The position numbers and the translations under genes are program-made. From NCBI GenBank assembly GCA_013816805.1, contig JACDDS010000013.1, positions 1-64,000 of the forward strand: a stretch of DNA of 64,000 bases, given 5' to 3'. The stretch comes from Chitinophagales bacterium (GTDB taxonomy: Bacteria > Bacteroidota > Bacteroidia > Chitinophagales > UBA10324). Under the pieces are notes generated by a model. That model saw only the letters and a list, made by a program, of their open reading frames with translations, was not told the DNA's origin and searched no databases. Positions 39,001 through 48,006 of the stretch are shown here, piece by piece; position 1 is the first letter of the stretch, and each line of letters opens with the position of its first letter.

Positions 39001-39561
39001 GGGAATATTATTGTCGGACAAAGCGCCAAGAACTTCCACATCGCCCGCTAGTTTTCCCTGCAGTTGAAGATTAAAATTTGAATTTACCACTACATCCTGA
39101 TTATTGCCGAAAGATATTCCACGGGAGAAACTTCCGTTATAATCCATAGTGCCCAAATCTAATTTATCACCACCGAGCTCTGCTGCAGAATAGATGATAG
39201 GTAACCGGGCAAGACTGTCTCGTTTATTAAATTGGTTGAAGTCTTTATGAAATCTGTTAATAGTGAAGTTATATGGAAAGGCTTTATACGAAATGGTGAT
39301 GGTATCGGTCTTCGGTTTAGTTTTCCATATTAACAGCTGATTAGAATAATTAATCAAATAGCTGGTTGATGGAATGGTATCCTGCGTAAGCTTTATCATC
39401 ACAACAACAGAGCCTGGAAAAAAAGTGATTGAATCGATCTTTATAGTATCCGTATTGACATAAAACGTTTTAGACCGCAAATTTGAAAATTGCTGAGCTA
39501 TCACACTTGTAGAAGAGAAAATGAATACAGACAGTACAGTATGTAAGAAAAAATTCCTCAA
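36100..39561 (-). CDS. Large outer-membrane beta-barrel protein, unknown function
   Basis: 1153 residues with a signal peptide (1-22, after 'SVIAQ'). The region 137-235 includes 'GSFSRGISFGNNQDVVVN', 'LNLQLQGKLAGDVEVLGAL' and 'QQIQDFDKIFIQLKK', phrases shared (from memory) with SprA, the T9SS translocon, and related Bacteroidota proteins. Another segment, 'YIIDYNSGEISFTPTRLI' (about 315-333), is also typical of that group. The last 700 residues alternate polar and hydrophobic residues with many aromatics and end in Phe, as in transmembrane barrels. It is half the length of SprA, so it may be a truncated-type paralogue or a distinct channel. Its link to secretion of the nearby T9SS substrates is speculation. 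Confidence 0.7.
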   Translation of the reverse strand: MRNFFLHTVLSVFIFSSTSVIAQQFSNLRSKTFYVNTDTIKIDSITFFPGSVVVMIKLTQDTIPSTSYLINYSNQLLIWKTKPKTDTITISYKAFPYNFTINRFHKDFNQFNKRDSLARLPIIYSAAELGGDKLDLGTMDYNGSFSRGISFGNNQDVVVNSNFNLQLQGKLAGDVEVLGALSDNNIPIQPDGNTQQIQDFDKIFIQLKKNRSSLIVGDYELPRPESYFMNFYKKLQGADLNTAYKTGDWNLKTAASIAVSKGKYARNEFLGQEGNQGPYRLTGVNGETYIIILAGTERVFIDGVLVHRGADADYIIDYNSGEISFTPTRLITKDKRISVEFQYSDKNYFRSIAYINQEFQDKKWNVKFNFYSEQDAKNQPLSQELTDSDKIILSQAGDNLTAAYIPSVDSVAFTADRILYKKIDSLNYRIYVYSTNPDSAKYALNFSYVGSGHGNYILSSNLANGRVYHWVQPLNGIVQGNYEPVIPLIPPQKTQLVTIGTNYSLNEKTQFTWEGAFSNHDLNTFSVVSNNNNTGVASHLGYHQQIDINKLNHTELFVNATYEFKGINFNPIERYRTVEFERDWNIGIDTINTNEHYALLNANLQRSKIANVQYAFSLFNRQSAYMGFNNSVNSSFTTHGFTALIFASYLTSRTSQLQTHFFRPTIDLSQSLKSLHGITVGVHGQQENNRISSRAADTLLFSSFYWNEGRFYVHSSDSNKIRWRADYGSRVDYTPQVKGFGKATIGNTANVGAEFLSNPNSILRLNITYRKLKIADTLITQQKPDQSILGRLTYDLQAKKGFITSNTLYELGSAQQQKTEYVYTKVPDGQGLYIWIDYNQDGIQQINEFEIATFQNDANYIRISIPTNIYIEVYSNIFNESLSINPASLWKEPKGLEQFLSRFSALLTLQLNKKTLPGNFGSQFNPVILRVADSLLVSTGSLLSGFLYFNRGNPKYGLDFTYTNNYSKTLLTNGIEIRSLQDYGIRLRWNLSRKFSFIGKSDAIKKGYVIELFSQSDYAIQEYLATPQIIYQPSNIFRLSLTYGFQKSKNIGGENGERSDNNNFSLGVKYNVLSKSVIDVEGTFSNIEYHGPSNTPVQYAMLEGLQPGKNYVVNVTFDRKISSFIELSLSYQGRKTGVGKFINTGNAQVRAIF

Positions 39562-39738
39562 CGGTGTGTTAATGGAGTGAAACCCAATGTCAATACCACC
39601 TTACCAGCGGAAAGAATAAAGTTAAATTACTAATTGCAGCCTGACAGTAACGATATATATGAGGAGAAATTATAGCACAATTATCTGTTTAGTCTGCCGG
39701 GTTGCTATTTAGGGATTATGCTTTTGCTTACTTAAAAT

Positions 39739-40440
39739 TTAATTGTTATTCACCATTAAACGATAGCCGTTTCCATGAATATTTACAATTTCAACCCGGG
39801 AATCCTGCTTTAAATACTTTCGAAGCTTTACAATATAAACATCCATGCTTCGCGCTGTAAAGAAATTGTCTTCATCCCAAATCATCCGAAGCGCTTCCTG
39901 CCTGGGAACTACATCATTAATATGCACGCATAAAAGCCGAAGCAACTCTGCTTCTTTAGGGGATAGTTTTTGTTCAATGTCGTTTTGCTTTAAACACCGT
40001 ATTTTATAATTAAAAAAGTACGATCCGACTACGAATTCTGTTGGCAGGTCTTCAGGTTCCTGAACCTTATGCTTTCGCTTTAAGATTGCACGTATTTTAT
40101 AGAGCAATACCTCAGAATCAAAGGGCTTTGTTATGTAATCATCAGCACCAATGCGGTAACCCTCCACTACATCCGCTTTTAATGTTTTGGCTGTAAGAAA
40201 TATAAATGGAATTTCAGGAGTGCTTCTCCTGATTTCCCGGGCCAGAGTAAATCCATCCATCTCAGGCATCATAACATCGAGCAGGCAAAGATCAAAGTCT
40301 CTTTTTCTGGATGTATTCAGGCCTGACATGCCATTATTACAAAGGGTCACATCGAAATTATGGAGCTCCAGGTAATCGCGTAAAACAGTTCCAAAATTAG
40401 GATCGTCTTCAGCTAATAGTATTCTCGATTTTTTCTCCAT
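39739..40440 (-). CDS. OmpR-family response regulator, RprY-like
   Basis: 233 residues from the ATG at 40440. Receiver domain with Asp12/Asp13 region 'LAEDDPNF', phospho-acceptor Asp55 in 'LLDVMMPEMDG', Thr83 and Lys105; C-terminal winged helix ('SPKEAELLRLL', 'FFTARSMDVYIVKLRKYL', 'NIHGNGYRL'). The reading frame overlaps the 3' end of the kinase gene by 32 bases, implying translational coupling. A longer start inside the kinase gene would add an unlikely 19-residue leader. Confidence 0.92.
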   Translation of the reverse strand: MEKKSRILLAEDDPNFGTVLRDYLELHNFDVTLCNNGMSGLNTSRKRDFDLCLLDVMMPEMDGFTLAREIRRSTPEIPFIFLTAKTLKADVVEGYRIGADDYITKPFDSEVLLYKIRAILKRKHKVQEPEDLPTEFVVGSYFFNYKIRCLKQNDIEQKLSPKEAELLRLLCVHINDVVPRQEALRMIWDEDNFFTARSMDVYIVKLRKYLKQDSRVEIVNIHGNGYRLMVNNN

Positions 40441-42016
40441 ATTGAAATGTTTGCTGATGACCCACTGGTAAATAAATCTCAAAACGGCTTCCCTCACCAG
40501 GATTGCTGTCTACTTTTATATTCCCGTTATGTTTATCTATAATGGATTTTACATAGGAAAGGCCAAGACCAAACCCTTTCACGTTATGAATATTTCCGCT
40601 GGGCTCTCGAAAAAACTTTTCAAAAATTTTTCGCTGCGTCTCCGCATTCATACCCATTCCTCTATCTTCCACAGTTATAAGGATGCCATTCTTTTCATTT
40701 CGGCTTGTAATGGTAATTTCAGGCAGTTGTACCGAAAACTTATTTGCATTATCAAGCAGGTTAAAAATGACATTTGTTAAGTGCATCTCATCGGCAACAA
40801 TGTTATAATCCTGTGCATTTAAATCGAGGATTATTCGTCCCTGGCGGTTTTCAACCTGCAGCCGCAATGCGTCCACCACGCCTCTGATCAGTTCATGAAC
40901 ATCCACTAATTGTTCATTCATATCAAAACTCTCTTTATCGAGCAAAGCCATCTGTAAAATATTCTCGACCTGAGAGTTCATACGCTTATTTTCCCTGCTG
41001 ATGATTGCAGTGTAATGACGGATACGATCGTGATTTGCCAGCACCTTAGGATTGTTAATAGCGTCCACCGCTACGGAGATAGTCGCTATTGGTGTTTTAA
41101 ACTCATGAGACATATTATTGATGAAATCTGTTTTGATTTCACTTAGCTTCTTCTGTTTTAAGATAACATAAATGGCAAAGCCAAAGGTCCCGATGATCAA
41201 CAAAGAGAATATAATTGAAAGCATCAGCATCCACCACAGGGAGCGGATAAAATAGGGTCTTGTATCATTAAAGTGTATCAGCAATTGATCGTTACGCATT
41301 ATTATATCGTTCGGAAATAAGTTTGCTCTGTAAGAAGTGTTTATCATTTCTGCCTGAAAAGAATCAGAAGCGATGGGCAGTATAATTCTGTTGTTTCTTC
41401 CCTGTACTACAGCAAATTGAAATGGCAGGTATATTCCTTTATCTGCAAGTTCCTGCTTAATTATCGGATAAAGCGAATCAATATTTACACGCTGCTCAAT
41501 AGGCGTATTACCACTTGACCAATCAATCACTAATTGGTGAATTACATTATACAGCTGATCCGACTTTAATTTAATACGATTGTTTATTGAATCATTTATC
41601 TGCCGATCGTTTTTTCTAACAGGCGTCGCACCTGCAATTTCAGAATTTTCAAAATATTCATGGTTTGAACTGCTATCATTACCTGCACGCAGTTCTCCAA
41701 AAGTGGAATTAAGTAATAATCGTTCTTCATCCCGGAACAGAGACTTTTCCCCTGATTGATTGAACGGATCAACAGCAGAATCATTTACGATAACTTCGTT
41801 ATAGCTGTTGTTTTTAGTACGCTGATTTATAAATGAAAGCGCTTCCCTCGTTTCAAGACGTTCTGCTACACGTGCTAAAACTTCCTTCACATCACGATGA
41901 AAATCCTCGCGTTTGCTCTTCCAGGCACTATTTATCCAAAGCGCCTGCAAAATGATAATACTGACGAGTGAGAAAGAAAGCAGAAAAATGATGCCTGAAA
42001 TAAATCTCCTTTTCAC
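40409..42016 (-). CDS. Sensor histidine kinase partner of the RprY-like regulator
   Basis: 535 residues. TM1 at about 8-28, a periplasmic domain of about 230 residues, TM2 at 258-287, HisKA domain with phospho-acceptor His304 in 'MSHEFKTPIATI', and a HATPase_c domain with N box 'NLLDNANKFS', 'EDRGMGM' (G1) and 'GFGLGLSYV' (G2). The arrangement and downstream regulator resemble RprX/RprY of Bacteroides. GTG start at 42016. The stimulus is unknown. Confidence 0.92.
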   Translation of the reverse strand: MKRRFISGIIFLLSFSLVSIIILQALWINSAWKSKREDFHRDVKEVLARVAERLETREALSFINQRTKNNSYNEVIVNDSAVDPFNQSGEKSLFRDEERLLLNSTFGELRAGNDSSSNHEYFENSEIAGATPVRKNDRQINDSINNRIKLKSDQLYNVIHQLVIDWSSGNTPIEQRVNIDSLYPIIKQELADKGIYLPFQFAVVQGRNNRIILPIASDSFQAEMINTSYRANLFPNDIIMRNDQLLIHFNDTRPYFIRSLWWMLMLSIIFSLLIIGTFGFAIYVILKQKKLSEIKTDFINNMSHEFKTPIATISVAVDAINNPKVLANHDRIRHYTAIISRENKRMNSQVENILQMALLDKESFDMNEQLVDVHELIRGVVDALRLQVENRQGRIILDLNAQDYNIVADEMHLTNVIFNLLDNANKFSVQLPEITITSRNEKNGILITVEDRGMGMNAETQRKIFEKFFREPSGNIHNVKGFGLGLSYVKSIIDKHNGNIKVDSNPGEGSRFEIYLPVGHQQTFQYGEKIENTIS

Positions 42017-42178
42017 TTTGTAAATTTAGCACTTCGATGCCGTACACTGTATATTTAACTTGTTTTTAACTAACACAGGGAACGCTGTTATCTTCAAATC
42101 TGAACGGAATTAATTATCCGTTACATCTTAAAAGATATTTATTTAATGGGCTGGAAATTTATTTAAAACAAATAAGTT

Positions 42179-42958
42179 ATGAAGGGTAAATTTATTTTTC
42201 TCACGTTCGCTATACTTATACAAACAACTCTTTCTTTTTCTCAGAGTTCATCACCATTTTTCATAAGCGAAAAGCGGGATATTCCAATCAGCATAATGAG
42301 CGGAATTGTTTTTGGTTTGGGAACCTATTCCGACCTGCGCCACAAGAAGCATTGGATGACAGAGGCGGAATTTGAATCGCTGAACCGCCTTAAGGTTTGC
42401 GGAGATACATGCGCCTTATTAAGTGAATCAGTGCTTGCTGACAGGGTCAGTGACGGACTTTTATTTGGAAGCATACTTATGGCTTTAGAAATCGGCCTGC
42501 TTGCATTGCCATCTATAACTCACGATGAAACGGCTAGGGGAACAAATGCGGTTATGATCTTACAAACTTTCGCAATTAACCAGGGAGTAACCGATCTTTT
42601 TAAAAATTATTTATTGCATCCAAGGCCTTTCAGTTATTACCGCAGCCAATATCCTACCTATTCCGACATGATGGCGCAAAGCAATTTTGGCGACGCCAAC
42701 CGTTCTTTTTTTTCAGGTCATACTTCTACAACTGCAGCTTTTTCATTCCTTACTGCGGATATGCTGAGTTCACAATCATCCAGGCAATCGGACAAAATTC
42801 TTATTTGGTCCGCAGGAATATTGGTCCCTGCAGTTACCGGCTATTTGCGGGTAAAGGCCAAAAAACATTTTCCTGTTGACGTAGTAGCGGGCTATGTTAC
42901 CGGTGCGGCCATCGGGTTCGGTGTTGCAGAATTTCATAAAAAATCAATCCTGCACTAA
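42179..42958 (+). CDS. Exported/membrane PAP2-family phosphatase
   Basis: 259 residues with a signal peptide (1-22) and several hydrophobic helices. The three phosphatase motifs are present: Lys142 to Arg149-Pro150 ('KNYLLHPRP'), the Ser179-Gly180-His181 motif in 'FFSGHTS', and Arg224 to His230 and Asp234 in 'RVKAKKHFPVD'. Substrates of this family include undecaprenyl diphosphate, phosphatidic acid and lipid A; the signal peptide suggests the active site faces the periplasm. Divergent from the kinase gene, 162 bp apart. Confidence 0.88.
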   Translation: MKGKFIFLTFAILIQTTLSFSQSSSPFFISEKRDIPISIMSGIVFGLGTYSDLRHKKHWMTEAEFESLNRLKVCGDTCALLSESVLADRVSDGLLFGSILMALEIGLLALPSITHDETARGTNAVMILQTFAINQGVTDLFKNYLLHPRPFSYYRSQYPTYSDMMAQSNFGDANRSFFSGHTSTTAAFSFLTADMLSSQSSRQSDKILIWSAGILVPAVTGYLRVKAKKHFPVDVVAGYVTGAAIGFGVAEFHKKSILH

Positions 42959-42962
42959 CGAT

Positions 42963-43109
42963 ATGCCGCAACCAGTTGTTGGTCCTGTCGTAGTTACTAT
43001 CAGTAAAACAGATGCAGAAATGAAGTTTAAATTCAGAAAGAAGTATACGAACGGGGTGGATCAAAAACATCCAATAAAAAAGGCTGCTCTTGATTATGAA
43101 GCCCGATAG
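42963..43109 (+). CDS. Doubtful 48-residue ORF
   Basis: An ATG five bases after the PAP2 stop opens a 48-codon frame ('MPQPVVGPVVVTISKT ... ALDYEAR') ending just before the YjbR gene. Basic C-terminal half; no family recognised. It may be a real small gene in a run of three, or noise. Confidence 0.25.
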   Translation: MPQPVVGPVVVTISKTDAEMKFKFRKKYTNGVDQKHPIKKAALDYEAR

Positions 43110-43148
43110 TGTATGGTGAAAAATAACCGAAGCAGCAAAACTCTTGAA

Positions 43149-43484
43149 ATGATTGACACGGAAACATTCAGAGAAATTGCTCTTTCCTTTCCAGGAACGG
43201 AAGAAAAGCCTCATTTTGAACGGGCTGCCTTTAAAGTGATAAAAAGAAGAATATTTGCAACGCTGCATGAAGCAAGTGAAACAGCGAATATCGTATTATC
43301 AATAGATGACCAGCAAGTCTTCTGCACTTTCGGCAAAGATGCTGTTTATCCTGTTCCGAATAAATTCGGACTGCATGGCTGGACAACTTTTAACTTGAAG
43401 AAGGTATCCAGGGAACTGGTATCAGATGCTTTATATACGGCTTATAAGGAAGTCTTTAAAACTAAGCGGAAAAATAAAGGTTAA
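43149..43484 (+). CDS. MmcQ/YjbR family protein
   Basis: 111 residues from ATG 43149 ('MIDTETFREIALSFPGTEE'), matching the usual start of the family; an ATG 12 codons upstream (43113) is possible. Conserved features are 'FPGTEEKPHFERAAFKV', 'RIFATL' and the ending 'GWTTFNLKKVSRELVSDAL'. The family has a CyaY-like fold with DNA-binding proposed for some members; no firm function is known. Confidence 0.85.
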   Translation: MIDTETFREIALSFPGTEEKPHFERAAFKVIKRRIFATLHEASETANIVLSIDDQQVFCTFGKDAVYPVPNKFGLHGWTTFNLKKVSRELVSDALYTAYKEVFKTKRKNKG

Positions 43485-43586
43485 AAATATCAACAGTTAC
43501 AGATATACATATGGCGTGCAATTCAAATAATGTAGATGCTACTTTGATAGACAAATCAGTTCGTTAAATACTTCTGTAAAATAAAA

Positions 43587-43609
43587 AGCCGCCTGTTGAT
43601 CAGGCGGCT
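43587..43609 (-). terminator. Terminator of the HEIGH metalloprotease gene
   Basis: A 9-bp GC-rich stem (43587-43595 with 43601-43609), five-base loop, followed on the minus strand by a T-run (the AAAAA at 43583-43587). It lies 24 bp after the stop at 43633. Confidence 0.8.
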
Positions 43610-43632
43610 AAGAAAAAAGTACACAATAGTTG

Positions 43633-44448
43633 TTAGTACAAGTAATTTAAAGCAGTCTTATCATTTGAATTGAATGGACGGTTTTGATTTGAACTAATAC
43701 AGGCAAGCATGAATGAACCGGCATCGGGACCAGATGGCGTGCCGGGGATAAGAATTGCTCCAACGTTGCTGGCTCCTTCGTTTGAATAAGCACCGCCACA
43801 GCTATAGCTGCGATCCATATAATCAGTATGACGGAAGCCAATACAATGCCCGATCTCATGAACGAGAATAGTAGCAATATAATTAGTAAATGTGGATGAA
43901 CCATCACCACTTCCAAGAGACTGGGAATTTATCAATACCTGGCTATAAGGTGCTCCGGAACTGGTAGGAAAGCCGGAAGAAGCAAGATAACTACCATGGC
44001 CCTTTGAAATACTAATAGCAGCACCTGAAGTTACTTTTGTCATGGTTATGGTAAGATTTTCTGCATTGTACCGTCTTATGGCCTCATCCAGTGCAGGGCC
44101 ATATGAGGAAGGAAGCTTTGAATCAATGCTGACCGTAATATTCCTCGGTAAACCAGTTACAAGATTGGTGGTTCGGTACTGCTCATTGTTTGCAATTCTT
44201 AACAACTGCTGATCAGGAGTACTGTTCAAAAGCTCTTCGGTTAAAACGATATCACCCTCTACTAAATACCCTTGTTCAACTATTTGAACATCATCAGTAC
44301 CAAATCCAAGGTTGTGAATTTTGTTAAGTGTTTCCTGTGATATCCTGGTCTGCTGAACCTGTGATATTTGCTGTGAATCTTTTTGACAACCAATGAGCGT
44401 TAAGGAAGCCAGGGCTGCAACGGTTAGCATTTTAGTAAAAATTTTCAT
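43633..44448 (-). CDS. Secreted zincin lipoprotein with HEIGH motif (M57-like)
   Basis: 271 residues. A lipoprotein signal with lipobox 'LIGC' (Cys21), so likely membrane-anchored. The zinc-protease motif is complete: HEIGHCIGFRH, with His197, Glu198, His201 and His207 (HExxHxxGxxH). The following 'YMDRSYSCGG' and the short size match the 'dual-action HEIGH metallopeptidase' family described in Bacteroidota. It probably cleaves proteins at the cell surface or in the periplasm. No pro-domain other than residues 22-100 is visible. Own terminator downstream; ATG start. Confidence 0.9.
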   Translation of the reverse strand: MKIFTKMLTVAALASLTLIGCQKDSQQISQVQQTRISQETLNKIHNLGFGTDDVQIVEQGYLVEGDIVLTEELLNSTPDQQLLRIANNEQYRTTNLVTGLPRNITVSIDSKLPSSYGPALDEAIRRYNAENLTITMTKVTSGAAISISKGHGSYLASSGFPTSSGAPYSQVLINSQSLGSGDGSSTFTNYIATILVHEIGHCIGFRHTDYMDRSYSCGGAYSNEGASNVGAILIPGTPSGPDAGSFMLACISSNQNRPFNSNDKTALNYLY

Positions 44449-44646
44449 TAATCAATTGTTTTAAAAGGTTAGAAATTTGTGATTAGGCTATTTATTCTTC
44501 AACTAAGTAAACCCAAATCATTAAATTAAAAAAATTTATTTTACTTTGAATGTTGTGAAATTCAGGCAACTACCAGGAATAATTAATAGCTATTGGCTGC
44601 AGAATTCAATAGTTTTAATAATCAACCATAATAAACCCTACAGGAC

Positions 44647-47286
44647 TTGTTAAAAATAGAAAGTAAAGCCAGCATTTTCATAATGCTTTTTATTTGCTGT
44701 TTTTTTTATAATGGTTATACCCAGTCGATCCCTGAAGCAGAAAAGGAAAAGCTTTCACCCCTGATAAATGAAAAGTTAACATCAGCTGACCCGGAAAAAA
44801 AAACGGTATTTATTATAGTTGCAAAGGATTCAGCAATGTTTTTAAATTTCCTTGCAATTAAAAGTTTACCCGTTAAAATTATCCGGCATTATGGTCCGGG
44901 CAATATTTTTTTGGTTAACGCAAAATGGAGTGACATAAAAAACAAGCTTCTAAATTCTGATCTGGTATCTTTTATAGATGAAGTTAGAAAGCCTGAAGAA
45001 GAATTGGCAGTAAGTGGCTTTGACCTGGGAGTGAATAAAGTAAATGTTGTACACAATGAATTTCCCGAATATACGGGCGCCGGCGCTGTGGTTTCTGTAA
45101 TGGAAAATAAAATGGACACCGCCGATATTGATTTCGAAGGACGGTTTCAATCCACATATTTATCCTCCCCAATTTATAGTTCGCACGCAAGCATTATGGC
45201 AACTATGATTGCCGGAGCCGGTAATACATTTTTTGAATCTAAAGGAGCTGCATTGGGATCTACAATAACATCTTCCAGCTTTGCAACATTATTGCCGGAT
45301 GCGGATGCTGCGTACCAGGAATTTAATATCTCGGTGCAGAACCATTCATACGGTACTGGAATTGAAAATTTTTATGGCGCTGATGCAGCCGCTTATGATT
45401 TAAGTGCAATAAATAATTATGCTCTCATGCATATTTTCTCAGCGGGGAATTCAGGTACTTTAACTGACACAATTGGTAATTATCATGGAGTTACCAATTA
45501 TGCAAATATTACCGGCAGCTTTAAAATGGCAAAGAACATTATTACTGTTGGGGCTACGGATTCTTTTGGCCTTGTTGTGCCATTAAGCTCAAAAGGCCCC
45601 GCGTATGATGGACGTGTAAAGCCTGAGCTTGTTGCTTTTGGTCAGGACGGTAGCTCCGGAGCCGCCGCTATAGTTTCAGGCACCGCATTATTATTGCAGC
45701 AAGCATATAAAGAAAATCACAGTGGGGCGCTTCCAGCTTCCGCATTGGTAAAAGCAGTTCTGATTAACAGTGCCAATGATGTGGAAACAAAAAATATAGA
45801 TTATAAATCTGGTTATGGAAGCCTAAACAGTTATAAGGCTATGATAACATTACTGGCTGAAAATTATTTTAGTGGCAGCGCAGCCAACAAGGGATTGGTA
45901 AGTTATAGTCTTCATGTGCCCGAAAATACTGGACAACTTAAAATGACGTTGGTATGGAATGATCCGGCTGCTGCACCTAATGCTAGTAAAGCATTAATAA
46001 ATGACCTGGATATGGAATTACAATTGCCTGAAGCTTCGCAAATCTGGGAGCCCTGGTTATTAAATACTTTTCCAAATCCCGATTCATTAGCATTATTGCC
46101 CTCCAGGGGAAGAGATAGCCTGAATAACGTAGAACAAATCACAATAGAAAATCCGAAAGCAGGAGATTATATAATTAATGTATCCGGGTTTAATGTTGCC
46201 ACATCCCTTCAGCAATTTTTTGTTGCATTCCAAATGGATTCAGCATCTGAATTTAAATGGTATTATCCCGGCAGGCTCGATAACGTTTTTTCAGGTGACG
46301 CTAATATAATAAGATGGGAACCTGATTTTTTGGCGACCATGGGTGAGCTTTCATTTAGTAATGACGGCGTAATCTGGAAAGACATTAACGATTCTGTTGA
46401 TCTTACCAGGGGATATCTTAAATGGTTGGTGCCCGATACTTTTTCTCGCGGTATACTCCGGATGAATATTAATGGCCAGTATTTCTACTCAGATACCTTT
46501 ACAATATCGTTGCCACTCAGAACTTTTGTAGGATTTAATTGCACCGATTCTTTTATGTTTTACTGGAATAAAGTTCCGGGTATTTTAAATTACGAATGTT
46601 ATCACCTTGGTAACAGATACATGGAACCTTTTGCTTTAACCAGGGATACAACCATAATATTGGATAAGGCAAACAACCCTTCTACCCATTATGCGGTAGC
46701 TCCTCTTTTAGAAAATAAAGTAGGCCTTAGAAGCTACGCTTTTGACTATAATACGCAAGGTGTGGCTTGTTACATTAAAACATTTTCTGCAGCCCTCATT
46801 GATGGCTCTTCCGTAGAAATTAATCTTTTGCTGGGAACCATATTGGAGATAGTTAAAATTACCTGGGAAAAATATACTCCTGCAGGATACCTGCCGCTCC
46901 AGGCAATAGTATCTCTCTCGGGCCTGGAATATTCTTACCTGGATGGAACACCAGGTCAGGGCGAGAATGTATACCGGGCAGCTATTGAATTAAGTAATGG
47001 ACAAACGATTTATAGCCAACCTGAATCAGTTTACTATTTGAACAATAATGTCTACGTAATCTATCCCGACCCTGCACTTCGAAGCGGGACCATAAATATT
47101 ATTTCCAGAGAGGTTAATGACGCTGTTGCAGAAATAATTAATTCAAGCGGGGAAATGATCATGCGGCTAAAACTCGATGATATCCTGGTTTCAATACCTA
47201 CCGATAAACTCAACAATGGTTTATACATGATACACATTACGAATGGTAAAGCAAGCAATGAACTGCTGAAATTAGTGGTTTATTAA
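44647..47286 (+). CDS. Subtilase-fold (S8) T9SS-secreted protein, catalytic Asp replaced
   Basis: 879 residues, TTG start at 44647, because a TAA lies five codons upstream and the first ATG falls inside the signal peptide. Signal peptide 1-25 ('YTQ'). Residues 145-390 follow the S8 fold: the strand that normally carries the catalytic Asp reads 'VVSVMENKMDTADIDF', with Glu153 in its place; His180 sits in 'SSHASIMAT'; oxyanion Asn268 in 'SAGNSG'; and Ser337 in 'GSSGAAAIVSGTALLL', the place of GTSMAAP. A P-domain-like beta region (about 400-535) and an Ig-like stretch follow, and a type A T9SS sorting domain ends the protein ('YPDPALRSG'). It is either a pseudo-protease or an enzyme using Glu. 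Confidence 0.85.
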   Translation: MLKIESKASIFIMLFICCFFYNGYTQSIPEAEKEKLSPLINEKLTSADPEKKTVFIIVAKDSAMFLNFLAIKSLPVKIIRHYGPGNIFLVNAKWSDIKNKLLNSDLVSFIDEVRKPEEELAVSGFDLGVNKVNVVHNEFPEYTGAGAVVSVMENKMDTADIDFEGRFQSTYLSSPIYSSHASIMATMIAGAGNTFFESKGAALGSTITSSSFATLLPDADAAYQEFNISVQNHSYGTGIENFYGADAAAYDLSAINNYALMHIFSAGNSGTLTDTIGNYHGVTNYANITGSFKMAKNIITVGATDSFGLVVPLSSKGPAYDGRVKPELVAFGQDGSSGAAAIVSGTALLLQQAYKENHSGALPASALVKAVLINSANDVETKNIDYKSGYGSLNSYKAMITLLAENYFSGSAANKGLVSYSLHVPENTGQLKMTLVWNDPAAAPNASKALINDLDMELQLPEASQIWEPWLLNTFPNPDSLALLPSRGRDSLNNVEQITIENPKAGDYIINVSGFNVATSLQQFFVAFQMDSASEFKWYYPGRLDNVFSGDANIIRWEPDFLATMGELSFSNDGVIWKDINDSVDLTRGYLKWLVPDTFSRGILRMNINGQYFYSDTFTISLPLRTFVGFNCTDSFMFYWNKVPGILNYECYHLGNRYMEPFALTRDTTIILDKANNPSTHYAVAPLLENKVGLRSYAFDYNTQGVACYIKTFSAALIDGSSVEINLLLGTILEIVKITWEKYTPAGYLPLQAIVSLSGLEYSYLDGTPGQGENVYRAAIELSNGQTIYSQPESVYYLNNNVYVIYPDPALRSGTINIISREVNDAVAEIINSSGEMIMRLKLDDILVSIPTDKLNNGLYMIHITNGKASNELLKLVVY

Positions 47287-47647
47287 ATATTAATTTCTAT
47301 AAAATTCATTGCAGATGTTTCGTCCAAAACTTATGTTTTAATCAGGTCTGCTTATCCTATCTTGTAAATGAAGTCAATTAACTTTCAAAATAAGCAAGCT
47401 TAATTAGGTTGGCAGGATTAGCTTTACACCGATTCTATCGGACACTATTCAGCGCTAACAAGCTATGCTCTTATTTTAAAATTGGGAAGAGAGTTATCTA
47501 TTGAAACACATGTAATCTCATCTTAAAGATCTTTTTCGCACGACAATTTATTCATTAATCTATATTAAAATTTTGTAATGTAAATGAGTGAATAATTATA
47601 TTCTTTATCTTGTATAAATTTCTTAGCAATTATTAAGACTGTATAAA
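47287..47647 (+). other. Gene-free stretch
   Basis: 361 bp, AT-rich, with stops in all frames. I see no RNA gene, terminator hairpin or repeat. Confidence 0.6.
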
Positions 47648-47914
47648 ATGAAAAAAAAAAAATTTTTAATTCTGATAGCTGGTTTTGAAATTGCAGGTTA
47701 TTCATGCAAAAAGCCTGATTTTTCTCAGTCCAATCCAACGGCTCCGCTCATCTCGTGCCCCGTTAAAGAATATAAAGACGGAAGATATTGGCAGACCATT
47801 ATATGGTCTAATATTACTTGTGAGGAATGCAAGGCAAAAAGCGGAACCCATACAACGCATGACACACAATTTAATATTGACTATACTATCCGGGATTCAT
47901 CATGGTGTGAATAA
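47648..47914 (+). CDS. Small cysteine-containing lipoprotein
   Basis: 88 residues. A basic start followed by a hydrophobic run and 'AGYSC' (Cys20), which fits a lipobox weakly. The mature part has five cysteines, including the C-x-x-C pair in 'ITCEECKAK' and one near the end ('SSWCE'). No family recognised. A second, overlapping frame (47685-47933) is a shadow. Confidence 0.55.
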   Translation: MKKKKFLILIAGFEIAGYSCKKPDFSQSNPTAPLISCPVKEYKDGRYWQTIIWSNITCEECKAKSGTHTTHDTQFNIDYTIRDSSWCE

Positions 47915-47976
47915 GGAGATAAGCCATGTGTGATTCAACTTTAACTAAAACAGCTATTTTGCTTGTCAATAGTTCT

Positions 47977-47984
47977 TACTTTTG
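47977..47984 (+). promoter_or_regulatory. Candidate -7 element for the CADD-like gene
   Basis: TACTTTTG matches TAnnTTTG, 22 bp before the ATG at 48007. A TTTG at 47958-47961 lies upstream at a spacing of 15, slightly shorter than usual. Confidence 0.35.
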
Positions 47985-48006
47985 TTTCTTAATCTAAATT
48001 TTTATT

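Noticed and set aside
42897-43268. 123-residue minus-strand ORF opposite the PAP2 and YjbR genes
   Set aside because: Antisense to two better-supported genes, without recognisable domains.
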